A stretch of DNA of 64,000 bases, from positions 1-64,000 of the forward strand of contig NZ_LAZX01000090.1 of the NCBI RefSeq assembly GCF_000980895.1, read 5' to 3'. A program made the position numbers and the translations under genes. This document shows, in pieces, positions 35,162 through 45,502 of this stretch (positions within the stretch are counted from its first letter, which is position 1; each line of letters opens with the position of its first letter). This DNA comes from Sphingomonas sp. Ag1 (lineage in GTDB: Bacteria; Pseudomonadota; Alphaproteobacteria; Sphingomonadales; Sphingomonadaceae). The notes below the pieces were generated by a model, which made no database searches, was not told where the DNA came from, and worked only from the letters and a program-made list of their open reading frames with translations.

Positions 35162-36339
35162 CGGCCCGGACTGGGCGCCCGCTGCGCTTTCTGGTCGGCC
35201 TGCTGGGGCTGTGGATCGGCCTGCGGGCATTGCAATTGTGGCCTGGTGACGTTGCACTCGCGGCCGAAACCCGGGCGGTGGCGGCCAGGGCAGAGCCGGC
35301 GATGGCGCCGCGCATCCTGGCGATCATCGCGGCGCCGTTTGCGCGACCGCAGGAGGTGGCGGCCCGGCCACCGGCCGAACCGGCGCGAGTCATTGTGGCG
35401 TCGCCCCCGGCCATGTCGGTCGCGGCGACGTCGCGCGCGCTGCCCGACATGCCGGGTGCGGGCGCCCCGGTGCGATTGACGCCGGCGAACGAGGTCCGGC
35501 CGCGCTACGTGCCGTCGGCCGACATGCGGGTCAGGGCGGTCGAGACGCTCGCTTTTTCATACGATCTGCCGCGGCAATCGTCGCCCGCGGCGGGAGAGTG
35601 GGAGCGGCCAAGATTGGTGCCGCCTAGTCCGGGAGGTCACTCCACCCATGCCGTCCCGCCGCCCGCGAGCCAAGCCAGCGTCGCGGCCGGTGCGCCATTG
35701 CCGGCGGCGCAGGGCCCGTCGCGATTTGGTGGCAGTGCCTGGGCGATCTTGCGGCCGGGCGATGCGGCGCCGTTCGTCCCGCAGCTCGGCGGAAGCCAGG
35801 CGGGGGCGCGGCTGACCTATGCCATCGATGCCGCGCGGCGACTGTCGATCGCCGGGCGGTTCTCGGGGGCGCTGGAAAGCCGGCAGAGCGAGGCCGCGAT
35901 TGGGCTCGACTGGCGGCCGACGTCGCTGCCGGTGCATGTCGTCGCCGAGCAGCGCATCGGCATCGATCGCGCACGGGGCGGCCCGGCGCTGGGGCTGGTC
36001 GGTGGCTTTGGCCCGTTGCCGCTGACTTCGTGGCTGATGCTGGACGGCTATGCGCAGGGCGGCGGGATCGCGCGCGACGGGATCGAGGGCTATGTCGATG
36101 GGGCGATGCGGATCAGCTACCCGCTGGCCCGGCTGGGCCCGGCGCGGATCGACCTGGGGCTGGGGGCATGGGGTGCGGCGCAGCGCGGGGCGTCGCGTGT
36201 CGACGCCGGGCCGTGGCTGTCGACCGCTTTGCCGGTCGCGGGCCGATCGTTGCGATTGTCGCTTGAATGGCGACAGCGGCTGGCGGGCCGCGCAACGCCG
36301 TCTTCCGGTCCGGCACTGACCATCGGCACCGATTTCTGA
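35158..36339 (+). CDS. Predicted outer-membrane barrel partner of the NfrB-like enzyme
   Basis: 393 residues. An N-terminal membrane or signal segment (about residues 9-27) is followed by a low-complexity Ala/Pro-rich stretch to about residue 195. The C-terminal 190 residues have alternating strands (ARLTYAIDAARRLSIAGRFS, AAIGLDWRP, LPVHVVAEQRIGI) and end in Phe, as outer-membrane barrels do. This portion resembles the C-terminal barrel of NfrA/BcsC-type export proteins, but it is far shorter than NfrA and lacks TPR repeats. Its ATG overlaps the NfrB-like stop (ATGA). Assignment as an export pore is inference. Confidence 0.6.
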   Translation: MTARTGRPLRFLVGLLGLWIGLRALQLWPGDVALAAETRAVAARAEPAMAPRILAIIAAPFARPQEVAARPPAEPARVIVASPPAMSVAATSRALPDMPGAGAPVRLTPANEVRPRYVPSADMRVRAVETLAFSYDLPRQSSPAAGEWERPRLVPPSPGGHSTHAVPPPASQASVAAGAPLPAAQGPSRFGGSAWAILRPGDAAPFVPQLGGSQAGARLTYAIDAARRLSIAGRFSGALESRQSEAAIGLDWRPTSLPVHVVAEQRIGIDRARGGPALGLVGGFGPLPLTSWLMLDGYAQGGGIARDGIEGYVDGAMRISYPLARLGPARIDLGLGAWGAAQRGASRVDAGPWLSTALPVAGRSLRLSLEWRQRLAGRATPSSGPALTIGTDF

Positions 36340-36385
36340 CCGCTGGCGCTTCCCCGCCGCGGCCGATCGGCATATCGACGGTGGC

Positions 36386-37300
36386 ATGGATCTGTACCTC
36401 CCGATCGCGAACCTGTCGGTCAACGCGCTCGTGATCATCGCGCTGGGCGCGGGCGTGGGTCTGCTATCGGGCATGTTCGGGGTGGGCGGCGGGTTCCTCA
36501 CCACGCCGTTGCTGATCGTCTACGGCATCCCGCCGACCGTTGCCGCCGCCTCTGCCGCGAGCCAGGTGACGGGGGCGAGCGTGTCCGGCGTGTCGGCCTA
36601 TTTCCGGCGCGGCGGCGTGGACGTGCAGATGGGCGGCGTGATGGTCGTCGGGGGCATATTGGGATCGCTGTTCGGCGCCTGGCTGTTCCGCCTGCTGCAA
36701 GCGAGCGGGCAGATCGATACCGCCATTGCCATCACCTATGTCCTGCTGCTCGTTTCCATCGGCGGGCTGATGCTGAAGGAATCGTTGGAGGCGATCGCCG
36801 TCAGCCGTGGCCGGCGCGCGGCACCGGCGCGCCGGCGGCGGCACCATCCGCTGGTCGCGTCGCTGCCGTTTCGCATGCGATTTTACCGTTCGGGCCTGTA
36901 CATTTCGCCGCTCGCCCCCCTGTTGCTGGGGTTCGGGACCGGCATCCTCACCATCCTGCTGGGCGTCGGCGGCGGTTTCGTGCTGGTGCCGGCAATGATC
37001 TACCTCCTCGGCATGGCGACTCAGGTCGTGGTGGGCACGTCGCTGTTCCAGATTCTGTTCGTCACCGCCGCCGCGACCATGGTCCACGCCATGACGACCA
37101 AGGCGGTTGACATCGTTCTCGCTGGCCTGCTGCTGATCGGATCGGTCGTCGGCGCGCAGGTCGGTGCACATTTCGCGGCGCGTGCGCGGCCCGAATATCT
37201 GCGCCTTGCGCTGGCGTTGATGGTGTTGCTGGTGGCGGGCCGAATCGCGATCGGTCTCGGCTGGCGGCCGGACGAGATCTATTCGGTCGAGCTGTTGTGA
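36386..37300 (+). CDS. TauE/SafE family sulfite/anion exporter
   Basis: 304 residues with about eight membrane helices and two repeats of the TauE/SafE signature: GLLSGMFGVGGGFLTTPLLIVYGIPPTVAAASA in the first half and TILLGVGGGFVLVPAMIYLLGM in the second. The family exports sulfite, sulfoacetate or related organosulfur anions. The gene begins 46 bp after the barrel gene and overlaps the TIGR02186 gene by four bases (GTGA), which is the usual partner. Confidence 0.9.
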   Translation: MDLYLPIANLSVNALVIIALGAGVGLLSGMFGVGGGFLTTPLLIVYGIPPTVAAASAASQVTGASVSGVSAYFRRGGVDVQMGGVMVVGGILGSLFGAWLFRLLQASGQIDTAIAITYVLLLVSIGGLMLKESLEAIAVSRGRRAAPARRRRHHPLVASLPFRMRFYRSGLYISPLAPLLLGFGTGILTILLGVGGGFVLVPAMIYLLGMATQVVVGTSLFQILFVTAAATMVHAMTTKAVDIVLAGLLLIGSVVGAQVGAHFAARARPEYLRLALALMVLLVAGRIAIGLGWRPDEIYSVELL

Positions 37301-38055
37301 AGCGCGCCGCGCTGATCCTGGCCGCGCCGCTGCTGATGGCGCAGGCCAAGCCGGTGCTGGTACCCGACGTGTCGCAGCGAGAGATCCGTATCGCCTACAG
37401 CTTCACCGGCGCAGAATTGCTGCTGTTCGGTGCCATCCTCTATCCGGGCGGCCGGCTGCCCGACGACAAGCATCCCACCGACCTGGTGGTGGTGGTGAAG
37501 GGCCCGGTGCAATCGATCACCGTGCGCGAGAAGGAGAAGCTTGCCGGCGTGTGGGTCAATGCGGAGGCGCTGCGGTATCGCTCGGCGCCGAGCTTCTACG
37601 CGGTCGCCTCGTCCCGCCCCGTCAGCCAGATCGTCGATGATCGCACGCGCGCGATCTACGAACTGGGGCTCGACAGCCTGCAATTATCGCCGGCATCCTC
37701 CGCGCCGCCGCCGGTGCAGGACCGGTTCGCGCGCGGGCTGGTCGACCTGCGTCGCCGCGCGGGCCTGTATTACGAGGCGCCCGGCGCGGTGGAGATCACC
37801 GAGGGCGTGTTGTACCGCACGCGCGTCAGGATTCCGGCGCGCGTGCCGGTGGGACAATTCACCGCTGAGACCTTTTTGATCCGCGACGGCAAGGTGCTGG
37901 CCGCGGCGGTGCGCGACATCACGGTGGAGAAGACCGGGTTCGAGCGGTTCGTTGCGCGCGCCGCCGATCGCCATGCTTTTGTCTATGGGTTGGCGGCGGT
38001 GGCACTGTCGGTTCTGTTGGGCTGGGGCGCGGGGCGGATCGCGCAGCGGGTGTAA
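37297..38055 (+). CDS. TIGR02186 family membrane protein
   Basis: 252 residues from GTG 37297. A signal peptide (AAPLLMAQAKP) and a beta-rich periplasmic domain (VPDVSQREIRIAYSFTGAELLLFGAI, DLVVVVKGP) are followed by one C-terminal membrane helix. This alphaproteobacterial family is regularly found beside TauE/SafE genes, as here, but has no known activity. It likely works with the exporter in the periplasm. Confidence 0.85.
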   Translation: MKRAALILAAPLLMAQAKPVLVPDVSQREIRIAYSFTGAELLLFGAILYPGGRLPDDKHPTDLVVVVKGPVQSITVREKEKLAGVWVNAEALRYRSAPSFYAVASSRPVSQIVDDRTRAIYELGLDSLQLSPASSAPPPVQDRFARGLVDLRRRAGLYYEAPGAVEITEGVLYRTRVRIPARVPVGQFTAETFLIRDGKVLAAAVRDITVEKTGFERFVARAADRHAFVYGLAAVALSVLLGWGAGRIAQRV

Positions 38056-38147
38056 GTGGCTGGCGCCGCGCCGCAATATATCGCTCACGCTCTGTTTACC
38101 CTTGTTCCGTAGACCCGCCCGGATGGGAAAAGGCGTGGAAATGCCGC

Positions 38148-39809
38148 ATGAGTGAACTACCTGCACGTCACGTGTTCGACGCGGCGATTGCCGCGGCGGG
38201 GGCGTGCGCGCCGGCCGGCCTGGACCCGATCGGCTTCGTCACCGAGATCGGCGGCGCATCGAGCCAGGTGGTGTTCGATCCGGCGGCGCTGGCGGCGCTT
38301 GGCGCCCATGCCGATCCGGTGGTTGCCAGTGGCGGGCAGGTCGGCGGGCAGATCAAGGTGCGGGTGGGGCACAATTGGCTAATCGCCAATGTTCGCACCC
38401 TGCGGCTCGACGATTACGAGACCGGCCGCATCGTTGCCGCCGTCGACTTCCTCGGCGAGGGAGATGAGGAGAAGCTGACTGGCAAATTGTACCAGTTCCG
38501 CCGCGGCGTGACGCGCTATCCCACACCCGGCGCGGATGTTTACCCGATCTCCTCCGACGATCTTCGCCAGGTCTATGCCGCGGAAGGACGCGCGCATATC
38601 GAGGTCGGCAACGTCTATCCGACCAGCGACGTGCGCGGCGCGCTGTATGTCGATGCCATGCTCGGCAAGCATTTCGCGCTGCTGGGTTCGACCGGCACCG
38701 GCAAGTCGACGGCCGCCGCGCTGATCCTCCACCGGATCTGCGAAATGGCGCCGCAGGGCCATATCGTGATGGTCGACCCGCACGGCGAATATGCCGCCGC
38801 GTTCCGCCACAATGGCGCGATCTACGATGTGTCGAACCTTCAGATGCCGTACTGGCTGATGAACTTCGAGGAACATTGCGAGGTGTTCCTGACCACCGAG
38901 GGCGCCGAGCGGCAGGTGGATGCCGACATCCTTGCCAAATGCCTGCTCGCCGCGCGCGCCAAGAGCCGGGTCGGGGCCGAAATCCCCAAGCTGACCGTCG
39001 ATGCGCCGGTGCCCTATCTGCTGAGCGACCTCACCACCCTCATCCAGCATGAGATGGGGAAGATGGACAAGGCGTCCAACACGGCACCCTATCTTCGGCT
39101 GAAGAGCAAGATCGACGAGATCAAGGCCGATCCGCGCTATGGCTTCATGTTCTCCGGCATGCTGGTCGCGGACACGATGAGCAGCTTCATCCAGCGGGTG
39201 TTCCGCCTGCCGGGTGATGGCAAGCCGATCTCGATCATCGACGTCTCGGGCGTGCCAAGCGAGATCACGTCGGTGGTCGTCGCGGTGCTGAGCCGGATGG
39301 TGTTCGACTTTGCGATCTGGTCACGCAACGAGCCGCAGCGCCCGATCCTGCTGATCTGCGAGGAGGCGCACCGCTATATCCCGCGCGATGAGGACGGGTC
39401 CTCCGTCGGCCGGATCCTGAGCCGGATCGCCAAGGAAGGGCGCAAATACGGCGTGTCGCTGGGGCTGATCACGCAGCGGCCGTCGGACCTGGCGGAGGGG
39501 GTGCTGTCGCAGTGCGGCACGATCCTGGCCATGCGCCTAAACAACGATCGGGATCAGTCGTTCGTGCGCGCGGCGATGCCCGAAGGCGCGCGCGGTTTCC
39601 TCGATTCGATCCCCGCGCTGCGCAATCAGGAATGCATCATCAGCGGGGAGGGCGTGGCGATCCCGATCCGGGTGCGGTTCGACCGGCTGGAGGAAGCGAA
39701 ACGGCCGGCGTCGGCCGATCCGGTCTTCTCCCGCCTGTGGCGCGATGTCGGCCATGAGAGTGAGATCATCGAGCGCACGATCCAGAAGTGGCGCGCGCAG
39801 GGCCGCTAG
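38148..39809 (+). CDS. HerA-type ATPase (DUF87/HAS-barrel)
   Basis: 553 residues. The N-terminal HAS-like barrel is followed by a FtsK/HerA motor: Walker A LGSTGTGKSTAAAL, Walker B LLICEEAHRYIP, then ITQRPSDLAEGVLSQCGTIL with the sensor and arginine region. Archaeal HerA works with NurA nuclease in DNA end resection; bacterial forms also occur alone or beside Sir2 and nuclease partners in defence. No nuclease gene is adjacent here, so the role is open. Confidence 0.9.
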   Translation: MSELPARHVFDAAIAAAGACAPAGLDPIGFVTEIGGASSQVVFDPAALAALGAHADPVVASGGQVGGQIKVRVGHNWLIANVRTLRLDDYETGRIVAAVDFLGEGDEEKLTGKLYQFRRGVTRYPTPGADVYPISSDDLRQVYAAEGRAHIEVGNVYPTSDVRGALYVDAMLGKHFALLGSTGTGKSTAAALILHRICEMAPQGHIVMVDPHGEYAAAFRHNGAIYDVSNLQMPYWLMNFEEHCEVFLTTEGAERQVDADILAKCLLAARAKSRVGAEIPKLTVDAPVPYLLSDLTTLIQHEMGKMDKASNTAPYLRLKSKIDEIKADPRYGFMFSGMLVADTMSSFIQRVFRLPGDGKPISIIDVSGVPSEITSVVVAVLSRMVFDFAIWSRNEPQRPILLICEEAHRYIPRDEDGSSVGRILSRIAKEGRKYGVSLGLITQRPSDLAEGVLSQCGTILAMRLNNDRDQSFVRAAMPEGARGFLDSIPALRNQECIISGEGVAIPIRVRFDRLEEAKRPASADPVFSRLWRDVGHESEIIERTIQKWRAQGR

Positions 39810-39847
39810 GTTGGCCGGGGTGCTGACGGCGGGGCGTCAGCCCGGGC

Positions 39848-40387
39848 TCAATGGTCGTCGGGGCCGAGCGTCGGGTCGAGGTCACGCGGGCGGATGAAAC
39901 GCGTGAGCGTACCGCCGCCGCGTACGACATCGGCCCAGCGATCAACGTCGAAGGTGATCTGCGCCAGCGTCGCCGTCGGGTATTTCTCGTCCAGCGCCGA
40001 CATCAATTCGGGCGTGCCGTCGCCGGCGAGGAGCAGCGCGAAATCCTCCAGCCCCGGATTGTGCCCGATCATCAGCAGGCGGTTGCAATCGTCGGGCGCC
40101 TCGCGCGCAATCTCGAGCAGGGTGGCCGCCGAGGCGAGGTAGAGCCGTTTGTCCCACGCCGGTTCGATCGGCGCCTCATAGCCCACTGCCACTTCCGCAA
40201 TGGTTTCCACGACCCGGCGCGCGGGCGAGGCGAGGATGCGGTCGAACTCTTCGCCCAGTGTGCGCAGTTGGCGCCCCATGACGCGCGCGGCCTTGCGCCC
40301 CTTGTCGTTGAGCGGGCGATCGAAATCACGCGTCACCGGATCGTCCCAGCCCGATTTGGCGTGGCGCAACAGCGTCAGCGTCTTCAA
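39848..40387 (-). CDS. SixA-like histidine phosphatase family protein
   Basis: 179 residues. The catalytic RHA motif is at the N-terminus (LTLLRHAKSGWDD), followed by DFDRPLNDKGRKAA, and the second catalytic His is in MIGHNPGLEDF. This is the SixA branch, phosphohistidine phosphatases acting on phosphorelay proteins in E. coli; other members act on small molecules. It follows the DinG-like helicase by 12 bp on the same strand. Confidence 0.9.
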   Translation of the reverse strand: MKTLTLLRHAKSGWDDPVTRDFDRPLNDKGRKAARVMGRQLRTLGEEFDRILASPARRVVETIAEVAVGYEAPIEPAWDKRLYLASAATLLEIAREAPDDCNRLLMIGHNPGLEDFALLLAGDGTPELMSALDEKYPTATLAQITFDVDRWADVVRGGGTLTRFIRPRDLDPTLGPDDH

Positions 40388-40399
40388 GGCTCGTCTCCG

Positions 40400-43105
40400 T
40401 TAGGCCGCGGGAGCCGCCTCATGCCCCAAGCCGGCGCGCGAGGAAAGCCGCGATGCGACTCGCGCCACCGCCTCGTCGAGCGGGACGCGCGAAATCGGGA
40501 CACCGGCGGGGAAGGAGTCGAGCAGCCGCGACGGCGTCGCCGCCGACAGCAGCACGAATACGCCGCGATCACCGCGGGAACGGATCAGCCGGCCGAACGC
40601 CTGCGCCAGACGGGCGCGCACGATACGGTCGTCATAGGCGCTGCCGCCGCCCGCCAGCCGGCGCGCAGCGTGGAGCACGGTGGGCTTGGGCCAGGGAACG
40701 CCCTCCATCACCACCATGCGCAGCGAATGGCCGGGCACGTCGACGCCGTCGCGCAGCGCGTCGGTGCCCAGCAGCGAGGCGTGCGGATCGTCGCGGAAGA
40801 TATCGACGAGCGTGCCGGTATCGATCGGATCGACATGTTGCGCGAGGAGCGGAAGGCCAGCGCGGGCGAGCCGGTCGGCGATCCGCGCATGCACGCCGCG
40901 CAGCCGACGGATCGCGGTGAACAGCCCCAGCGTTCCGCCGCCCGCCGCCTCGATCAGCCGGGCGTAAGCGTTGCTGAGCGCCGGTACGTCGCCGCGCTTC
41001 ACATCGGTGACGATGATGACTTCGGCGTTGCCGGCATAATCGAACGGGCTCGCCGCCTCGAACCGTGCCGCCGCGCCGGTGAGATGCGGCGCGCCGACGC
41101 GGGCCTCCGCCGTTTCCCATGTGCCGCCTGCGGTCAGCGTGGCGGAGGTGACCAGCGCGCCATGCGCCGGCTTCAGCACGATCTCGGCAAAGGGGCGGGT
41201 GGGGTCGAGCCAGCGGCGGTGAAGCCCGATGTCATATTCGCGCCCCTCGACCCGGTCGACGGCGAGCCAGTCGACGAAGTCGGGGCTGGCCGGCGCGCCG
41301 ACGCGGGCGATGAGGGCGAGCCACGCCGAGACACTTTCCGCGCGCCAGCCAAGCGAGGCGATGGCGCCCTCCACCCGGGCGCGGGCCTGGCCGTCGAGCC
41401 AGTCGGGCGCATCGTTCAGCACCGCCTCCAGCCGCTTTCCGAGCACGACGAGGGGGCGGTAGAGCGCATCGAGTGCCTCGGCAGCATGAGCGGCGGCCTC
41501 GATCAGCTCGGGCGAGGGTTCGGCCAGTTCGGTTTCGAGCCCATAGCCCGCGTCATCGGGGCCCTCTGCGCGGGCGAAGGTGAGCGCCCGTACGCTGGCC
41601 AGCAGCGCCTCGATCGGGCCGAACGGCGCGCCCTCAATGATGCGTTGCAGCCAGCCGTCGGCGGCAAGGCCATGGGCGGCCTTCACCGCGTCGGCGATCG
41701 CCTGTGCGCCTGCCTCATCGTAGCTGGCGACATCGGACAGGCGCGCGGCCAGGCCCCGTCGGCGTCCGCGGCTGCCGGCCTCGGGGCCGATGATCCAGCG
41801 GCGCAGCTCGATCGTTTCCTGGCCGGTGAGCGCGGTGGCGAACATCGAATCCGCGGCATCGAACAGGTGATGCCCCTCATCGAACACATAGCGGCTGGGG
41901 CGGGTGGCCGTTTCGCGCCCGCGCGCCGCATTGACCATCACCAGCGCATGGTTGGCGATCACGATGTCGGCATCGGCGGAGGCGCGGGCGGCGCGCTCGA
42001 TGAAGCATTTCCGATAATGCGGACAGCCGGCGTAGATGCACTCGCCGCGCCGGTCGGTGAGTGCGACCGAGCCGTTGCGCCGGAACAGGGTGGTCAGCCA
42101 GCCGGGAAGGTCGCCGCCCATCATGTCGCCATCGGCGGTATAGGCGGCCCAGCGCGCGACCAGTTGCGCCAGCACCGCCGCGCGCCCGGCGAAGCCGCCC
42201 TGCAGCGCATCCTCCAGATTGAGCAGGCAGAGATAATTCTCCCGCCCCTTGCGCGTGACGACCCGCGCGCGACGCTCCGCCTCATCGGGATAGACGCGCT
42301 GCGTTTCGTGGCCGAGCTGCCGTTGCAGCGCCTTGGTATAGGTGGACACCCACACAGCGCCGCCGGCAGTGCGTGACCAGAGGCTGGCCGGCGCCAGATA
42401 GCCCAGGGTCTTGCCGATCCCGGTGCCGGCCTCCGCCAGCACCAGATTGGGGCTGTCGCGCCCCACGCGCGGTGAGAAGGCGTGCGCCGCCGCGGCGGCG
42501 AAATCACGCTGGCCCTGGCGCGGTTCGGCGGCGGCGCCGACCAGCGTCGTCAGCGTGCGCTGAGTCGCATCGGCGTCCAGGCTGATCGCACGGGGCGCAG
42601 GGCGCGGTGCGCTTTCCTCCCATTCCGGCAGCCGCGAGAAGAGCCAGGGTTCGTCCCGCGCCGGCTTGCGCAAGCGGCTGGCGAGCAGCGGTCCCCAGGA
42701 CCAGCGCAGCCGCGCCAGTGTCTGCGCCGCCGCCCAGGCGCCTTCCCGCTCGGGCCAGTCGCCGTCGGTTATTTCCAGCAGCCGCAGGGCGGCAGTGCGC
42801 AGGAAGGGCGCGATGTCGCTGTCGCTCGCCGGGACGTCGAGCCCGGTGACGGTCGCCAGTCCCTTGGGCGTCGGCACCATGAAGCGAGCCGGTCGCAGAA
42901 AGGCGAACAGCTCTAGGATGTCGAGACCCGACAGATCGGCATAGCCCAGCCGCTGCCCGACCAGCGGCGCGTTCATCACGATCATCGGCGTATCGGCGGC
43001 GGCACGGATCGCCTCGCCGCGCGACACGCCGCGCACGCCGTCGTCGCTCGCGATCCAGGTGCCCGTATGGCTCGCGTGCAGCGCCGGATAGGGAAGAGCG
43101 ATCAC
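40400..43105 (-). CDS. DinG/XPD-like Fe-S DNA helicase with N-terminal extension
   Basis: 901 residues, longer than E. coli DinG (716). The first 200 or so residues form an extension lacking helicase motifs, common in alphaproteobacterial members. Then come Walker [16 protein letters not shown], a Cys ([12 protein letters not shown]) and three more in [19 protein letters not shown]. These are the four ligands expected for the 4Fe-4S cluster. The DEAH box is DEGH ([15 protein letters not shown]). Late motif [14 protein letters not shown] is present. It probably resolves R-loops or damaged DNA and is followed by the SixA-like gene. Confidence 0.92.
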   Translation of the reverse strand: MIALPYPALHASHTGTWIASDDGVRGVSRGEAIRAAADTPMIVMNAPLVGQRLGYADLSGLDILELFAFLRPARFMVPTPKGLATVTGLDVPASDSDIAPFLRTAALRLLEITDGDWPEREGAWAAAQTLARLRWSWGPLLASRLRKPARDEPWLFSRLPEWEESAPRPAPRAISLDADATQRTLTTLVGAAAEPRQGQRDFAAAAAHAFSPRVGRDSPNLVLAEAGTGIGKTLGYLAPASLWSRTAGGAVWVSTYTKALQRQLGHETQRVYPDEAERRARVVTRKGRENYLCLLNLEDALQGGFAGRAAVLAQLVARWAAYTADGDMMGGDLPGWLTTLFRRNGSVALTDRRGECIYAGCPHYRKCFIERAARASADADIVIANHALVMVNAARGRETATRPSRYVFDEGHHLFDAADSMFATALTGQETIELRRWIIGPEAGSRGRRRGLAARLSDVASYDEAGAQAIADAVKAAHGLAADGWLQRIIEGAPFGPIEALLASVRALTFARAEGPDDAGYGLETELAEPSPELIEAAAHAAEALDALYRPLVVLGKRLEAVLNDAPDWLDGQARARVEGAIASLGWRAESVSAWLALIARVGAPASPDFVDWLAVDRVEGREYDIGLHRRWLDPTRPFAEIVLKPAHGALVTSATLTAGGTWETAEARVGAPHLTGAAARFEAASPFDYAGNAEVIIVTDVKRGDVPALSNAYARLIEAAGGGTLGLFTAIRRLRGVHARIADRLARAGLPLLAQHVDPIDTGTLVDIFRDDPHASLLGTDALRDGVDVPGHSLRMVVMEGVPWPKPTVLHAARRLAGGGSAYDDRIVRARLAQAFGRLIRSRGDRGVFVLLSAATPSRLLDSFPAGVPISRVPLDEAVARVASRLSSRAGLGHEAAPAA

Positions 43106-43360
43106 GCCGCCAGCGTTAGAACAAACGGAAAACCTGTTCCAGTGCTCTTCGTCGGCGGGTTGCCGCGCGCCTCGCCGGATCGATGCCGATCATCGCCACA
43201 ACACCCTTGCCTGATCGCAATTCCGCTATTGCGAACGTTTAGCATCAGTGAGGCTGTGCTCTCGTCGGTTGATCGGCACACACGACCTATCAAGGCTGGA
43301 TTCCCGACCGCCGCTGTGCTTAAGGCTGCCTGTTTTCGGTTTTGTAAGGCGAGCTCCGGC

Positions 43361-44560
43361 ATGAACATCCACGAATATCAGGCCAAGGAACTGCTGGCGA
43401 AGTTCGGCGTGCCCGTTCCCGCGGGCTATGCGGCGATGACCGTCGAGGAAGCAGTGGAAGCCTCCAAGAAGCTGCCCGGGCCGCTTTATGTCGTGAAGGC
43501 GCAGATCCACGCCGGCGGCCGCGGCAAGGGCAAGTTCAAGGAACTGCCGGCTGAGGCCAAGGGTGGTGTCCGCCTCGCCAAGACCGAGGACGAGGTTCGC
43601 CACGCCGCGACCGAGATGCTCGGCAACACGCTGGTGACGATCCAGACGGGTGATGCCGGCAAGCAGGTCAACCGCCTGTACGTCACCGACGGCGTCGACA
43701 TCGCCAAGGAATTCTACCTCGCCGTGCTGGTCGATCGCGCCACCGGCCGCGTCGCCTTCGTCGTATCGACCGAAGGTGGCATGGACATCGAGACCGTTGC
43801 GCACGACACGCCGGAGAAGATCCACACCTTCGCCGTCGATCCGGCAACGGGTTTCCAGCCGCACCACGGCCGCGCCGTCGCGCATGCGCTGGGCCTTACC
43901 GGCGATCTCGCCAAGCAGGCGCAGAGCCTCGCGAGCAAGGTATATGACGCCTTCCTCGGCACCGACGCATCGCAGATCGAGATCAACCCGCTCGCGGTGA
44001 CCGACGACAACAAGCTGATGGTGCTCGACGCCAAGGTCGGGTTCGACGGCAACGCCATGTTCCGTCACAAGGACCTGGCCGAGCTGCGCGACGAGACCGA
44101 GGAAGATCCGGCCGAGCTGGAAGCGTCGAAGTACGACCTCGCCTACATCAAGCTCGATGGCGACATCGGCTGCATGGTCAACGGCGCGGGCCTTGCCATG
44201 GCGACGATGGACATCATCAAGCTGAACGGCATGTTCCCGGCGAACTTCCTCGACGTCGGCGGCGGCGCGTCGAAGGAGAAGGTGACCGCGGCGTTCAAGA
44301 TCATCCTTGCCGATCCGAACGTGAAGGGCATCCTCGTCAACATCTTCGGTGGCATCATGAAGTGCGACATCATCGCCGAGGGCATCGTTGCCGCGGCGAA
44401 GGAAGTTAATCTGTCGGTACCGCTTGTCGTTCGGCTCGAGGGTACCAATGTCGAGAAGGGCAAGGAAATCCTCGCGAATTCCGGCCTCGCCATCGTTCCT
44501 GCGAACGACCTGGGCGATGCCGCGCAGAAGATCGTCGCCGAGGTGAAGAAGGCGGCGTAA
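43361..44560 (+). CDS. sucC: Succinyl-CoA synthetase beta subunit
   Basis: 399 residues from ATG 43361 ([12 protein letters not shown]). It carries the ATP-grasp domain ([16 protein letters not shown]) and the C-terminal ligase domain with [17 protein letters not shown] and the [14 protein letters not shown] phosphate loop. With SucD it makes ATP from succinyl-CoA in the TCA cycle. The usual downstream neighbour sucD is not here; etfB follows after an 80-bp palindromic repeat. The 255 bp upstream hold the promoter but no gene that I can see. Confidence 0.97.
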   Translation: MNIHEYQAKELLAKFGVPVPAGYAAMTVEEAVEASKKLPGPLYVVKAQIHAGGRGKGKFKELPAEAKGGVRLAKTEDEVRHAATEMLGNTLVTIQTGDAGKQVNRLYVTDGVDIAKEFYLAVLVDRATGRVAFVVSTEGGMDIETVAHDTPEKIHTFAVDPATGFQPHHGRAVAHALGLTGDLAKQAQSLASKVYDAFLGTDASQIEINPLAVTDDNKLMVLDAKVGFDGNAMFRHKDLAELRDETEEDPAELEASKYDLAYIKLDGDIGCMVNGAGLAMATMDIIKLNGMFPANFLDVGGGASKEKVTAAFKIILADPNVKGILVNIFGGIMKCDIIAEGIVAAAKEVNLSVPLVVRLEGTNVEKGKEILANSGLAIVPANDLGDAAQKIVAEVKKAA

Positions 44561-44582
44561 GTTTCGACTGATCGTTCTCCAT

Positions 44583-44662
44583 CGTCATGCCGGCTTCGGC
44601 CGGCATCTCCCCGACGTGGAGCGCGACACAACCGGGAGACCCCGGCGCTTGCCGGGGTGACG
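44583..44662. repeat. 80-bp intergenic palindromic repeat element
   Basis: The element begins CGTCATGCCGG and ends CCGGGGTGACG. It holds two hairpins: ATGCCGGC-TTCG-GCCGGCAT (44587-44606) and CCCCGGC-GCTT-GCCGGGG (44640-44657). The inner flanks ATCTCCC and GGGAGAC are also complementary, so the whole unit folds as one long imperfect inverted repeat. It looks like a dispersed REP/MITE-type unit of alphaproteobacteria. It separates sucC from etfB. Confidence 0.7.
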
Positions 44663-44676
44663 CTTGGGAGAGTGGA

Positions 44677-45426
44677 ATGAAGGTTCTGGTGCCGGTCAAG
44701 CGCGTGCTTGACTACAACGTAAAGCCCCGCGTGAAGGCGGACGGGACGGGGGTCGATCTGGCCAACGTCAAGATGAGCATGAACCCGTTCGACGAGATCG
44801 CGGTCGAGGAAGCCATCCGCCTGAAGGAAAAGGGCGTGGCGACCGAGATCGTGGTCGTGTCGATCGGTGAGGCGAAGGCGCAGGAAACGCTGCGTACCGC
44901 GCTCGCCATGGGTGCGGATCGTGCGATTCTCGTCACCTCGGACGACAAGGTCGAGCCGCTCGCCGTCGCGAAGATCCTGAAGGCGGTTGCCGCCGAGGAA
45001 CAGCCGCAGCTCATCATCCTGGGCAAGCAGGCGATCGACGACGACAACAATCAGACCGGTCAGATGCTTGCCGGCCTGCTCGGCTGGGGCCAGGGCACGT
45101 TCGCGTCCAAGGTCGAGGTCGAGGGCGAGACCGTCAAGGTCACGCGCGAAGTGGACGGCGGTCTAGAGACCGATTTGTTCAAGCTGCCGGCGATCGTCAC
45201 CACCGATCTTCGCCTGAACGAGCCGCGCTACGCCTCGCTGCCGAACATCATGAAGGCGAAGTCGAAGCCGCTCGCGACCAAGACCGCCGCCGATTACGGC
45301 GTCGACACCGCGCCGCGCGTCAAGACGCTGAAGGTCGTCGAGCCGGGCAAGCGCCAGGCCGGCATCAAGGTCGCTGACGTCGACGAGCTGGTGATGAAGC
45401 TCAAGGCGATGGGCGTCGCGAAGTAA
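44677..45426 (+). CDS. etfB: Electron transfer flavoprotein beta subunit
   Basis: 249 residues from ATG 44677 with GGGAGAG upstream. It begins [18 protein letters not shown] and has the AMP-binding region [25 protein letters not shown] collects electrons from acyl-CoA and other dehydrogenases and passes them to ETF-ubiquinone oxidoreductase. etfA follows 76 bp downstream. Confidence 0.97.
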   Translation: MKVLVPVKRVLDYNVKPRVKADGTGVDLANVKMSMNPFDEIAVEEAIRLKEKGVATEIVVVSIGEAKAQETLRTALAMGADRAILVTSDDKVEPLAVAKILKAVAAEEQPQLIILGKQAIDDDNNQTGQMLAGLLGWGQGTFASKVEVEGETVKVTREVDGGLETDLFKLPAIVTTDLRLNEPRYASLPNIMKAKSKPLATKTAADYGVDTAPRVKTLKVVEPGKRQAGIKVADVDELVMKLKAMGVAK

Positions 45427-45502
45427 GCGCACCGCCGGTCACTGATCCCGTTCAGGGCGCCGCGTGGACGCGGCCCCGACGGGGAGAGGAAAGAGGTTCA
45501 AG

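Noticed and set aside
39851..42376. 841-codon open frame on the plus strand
   Set aside because: It is antisense to the SixA-like and DinG-like genes and translates as Arg/Gly/Asp-rich sequence without motifs; such long shadow frames are expected at this GC content.
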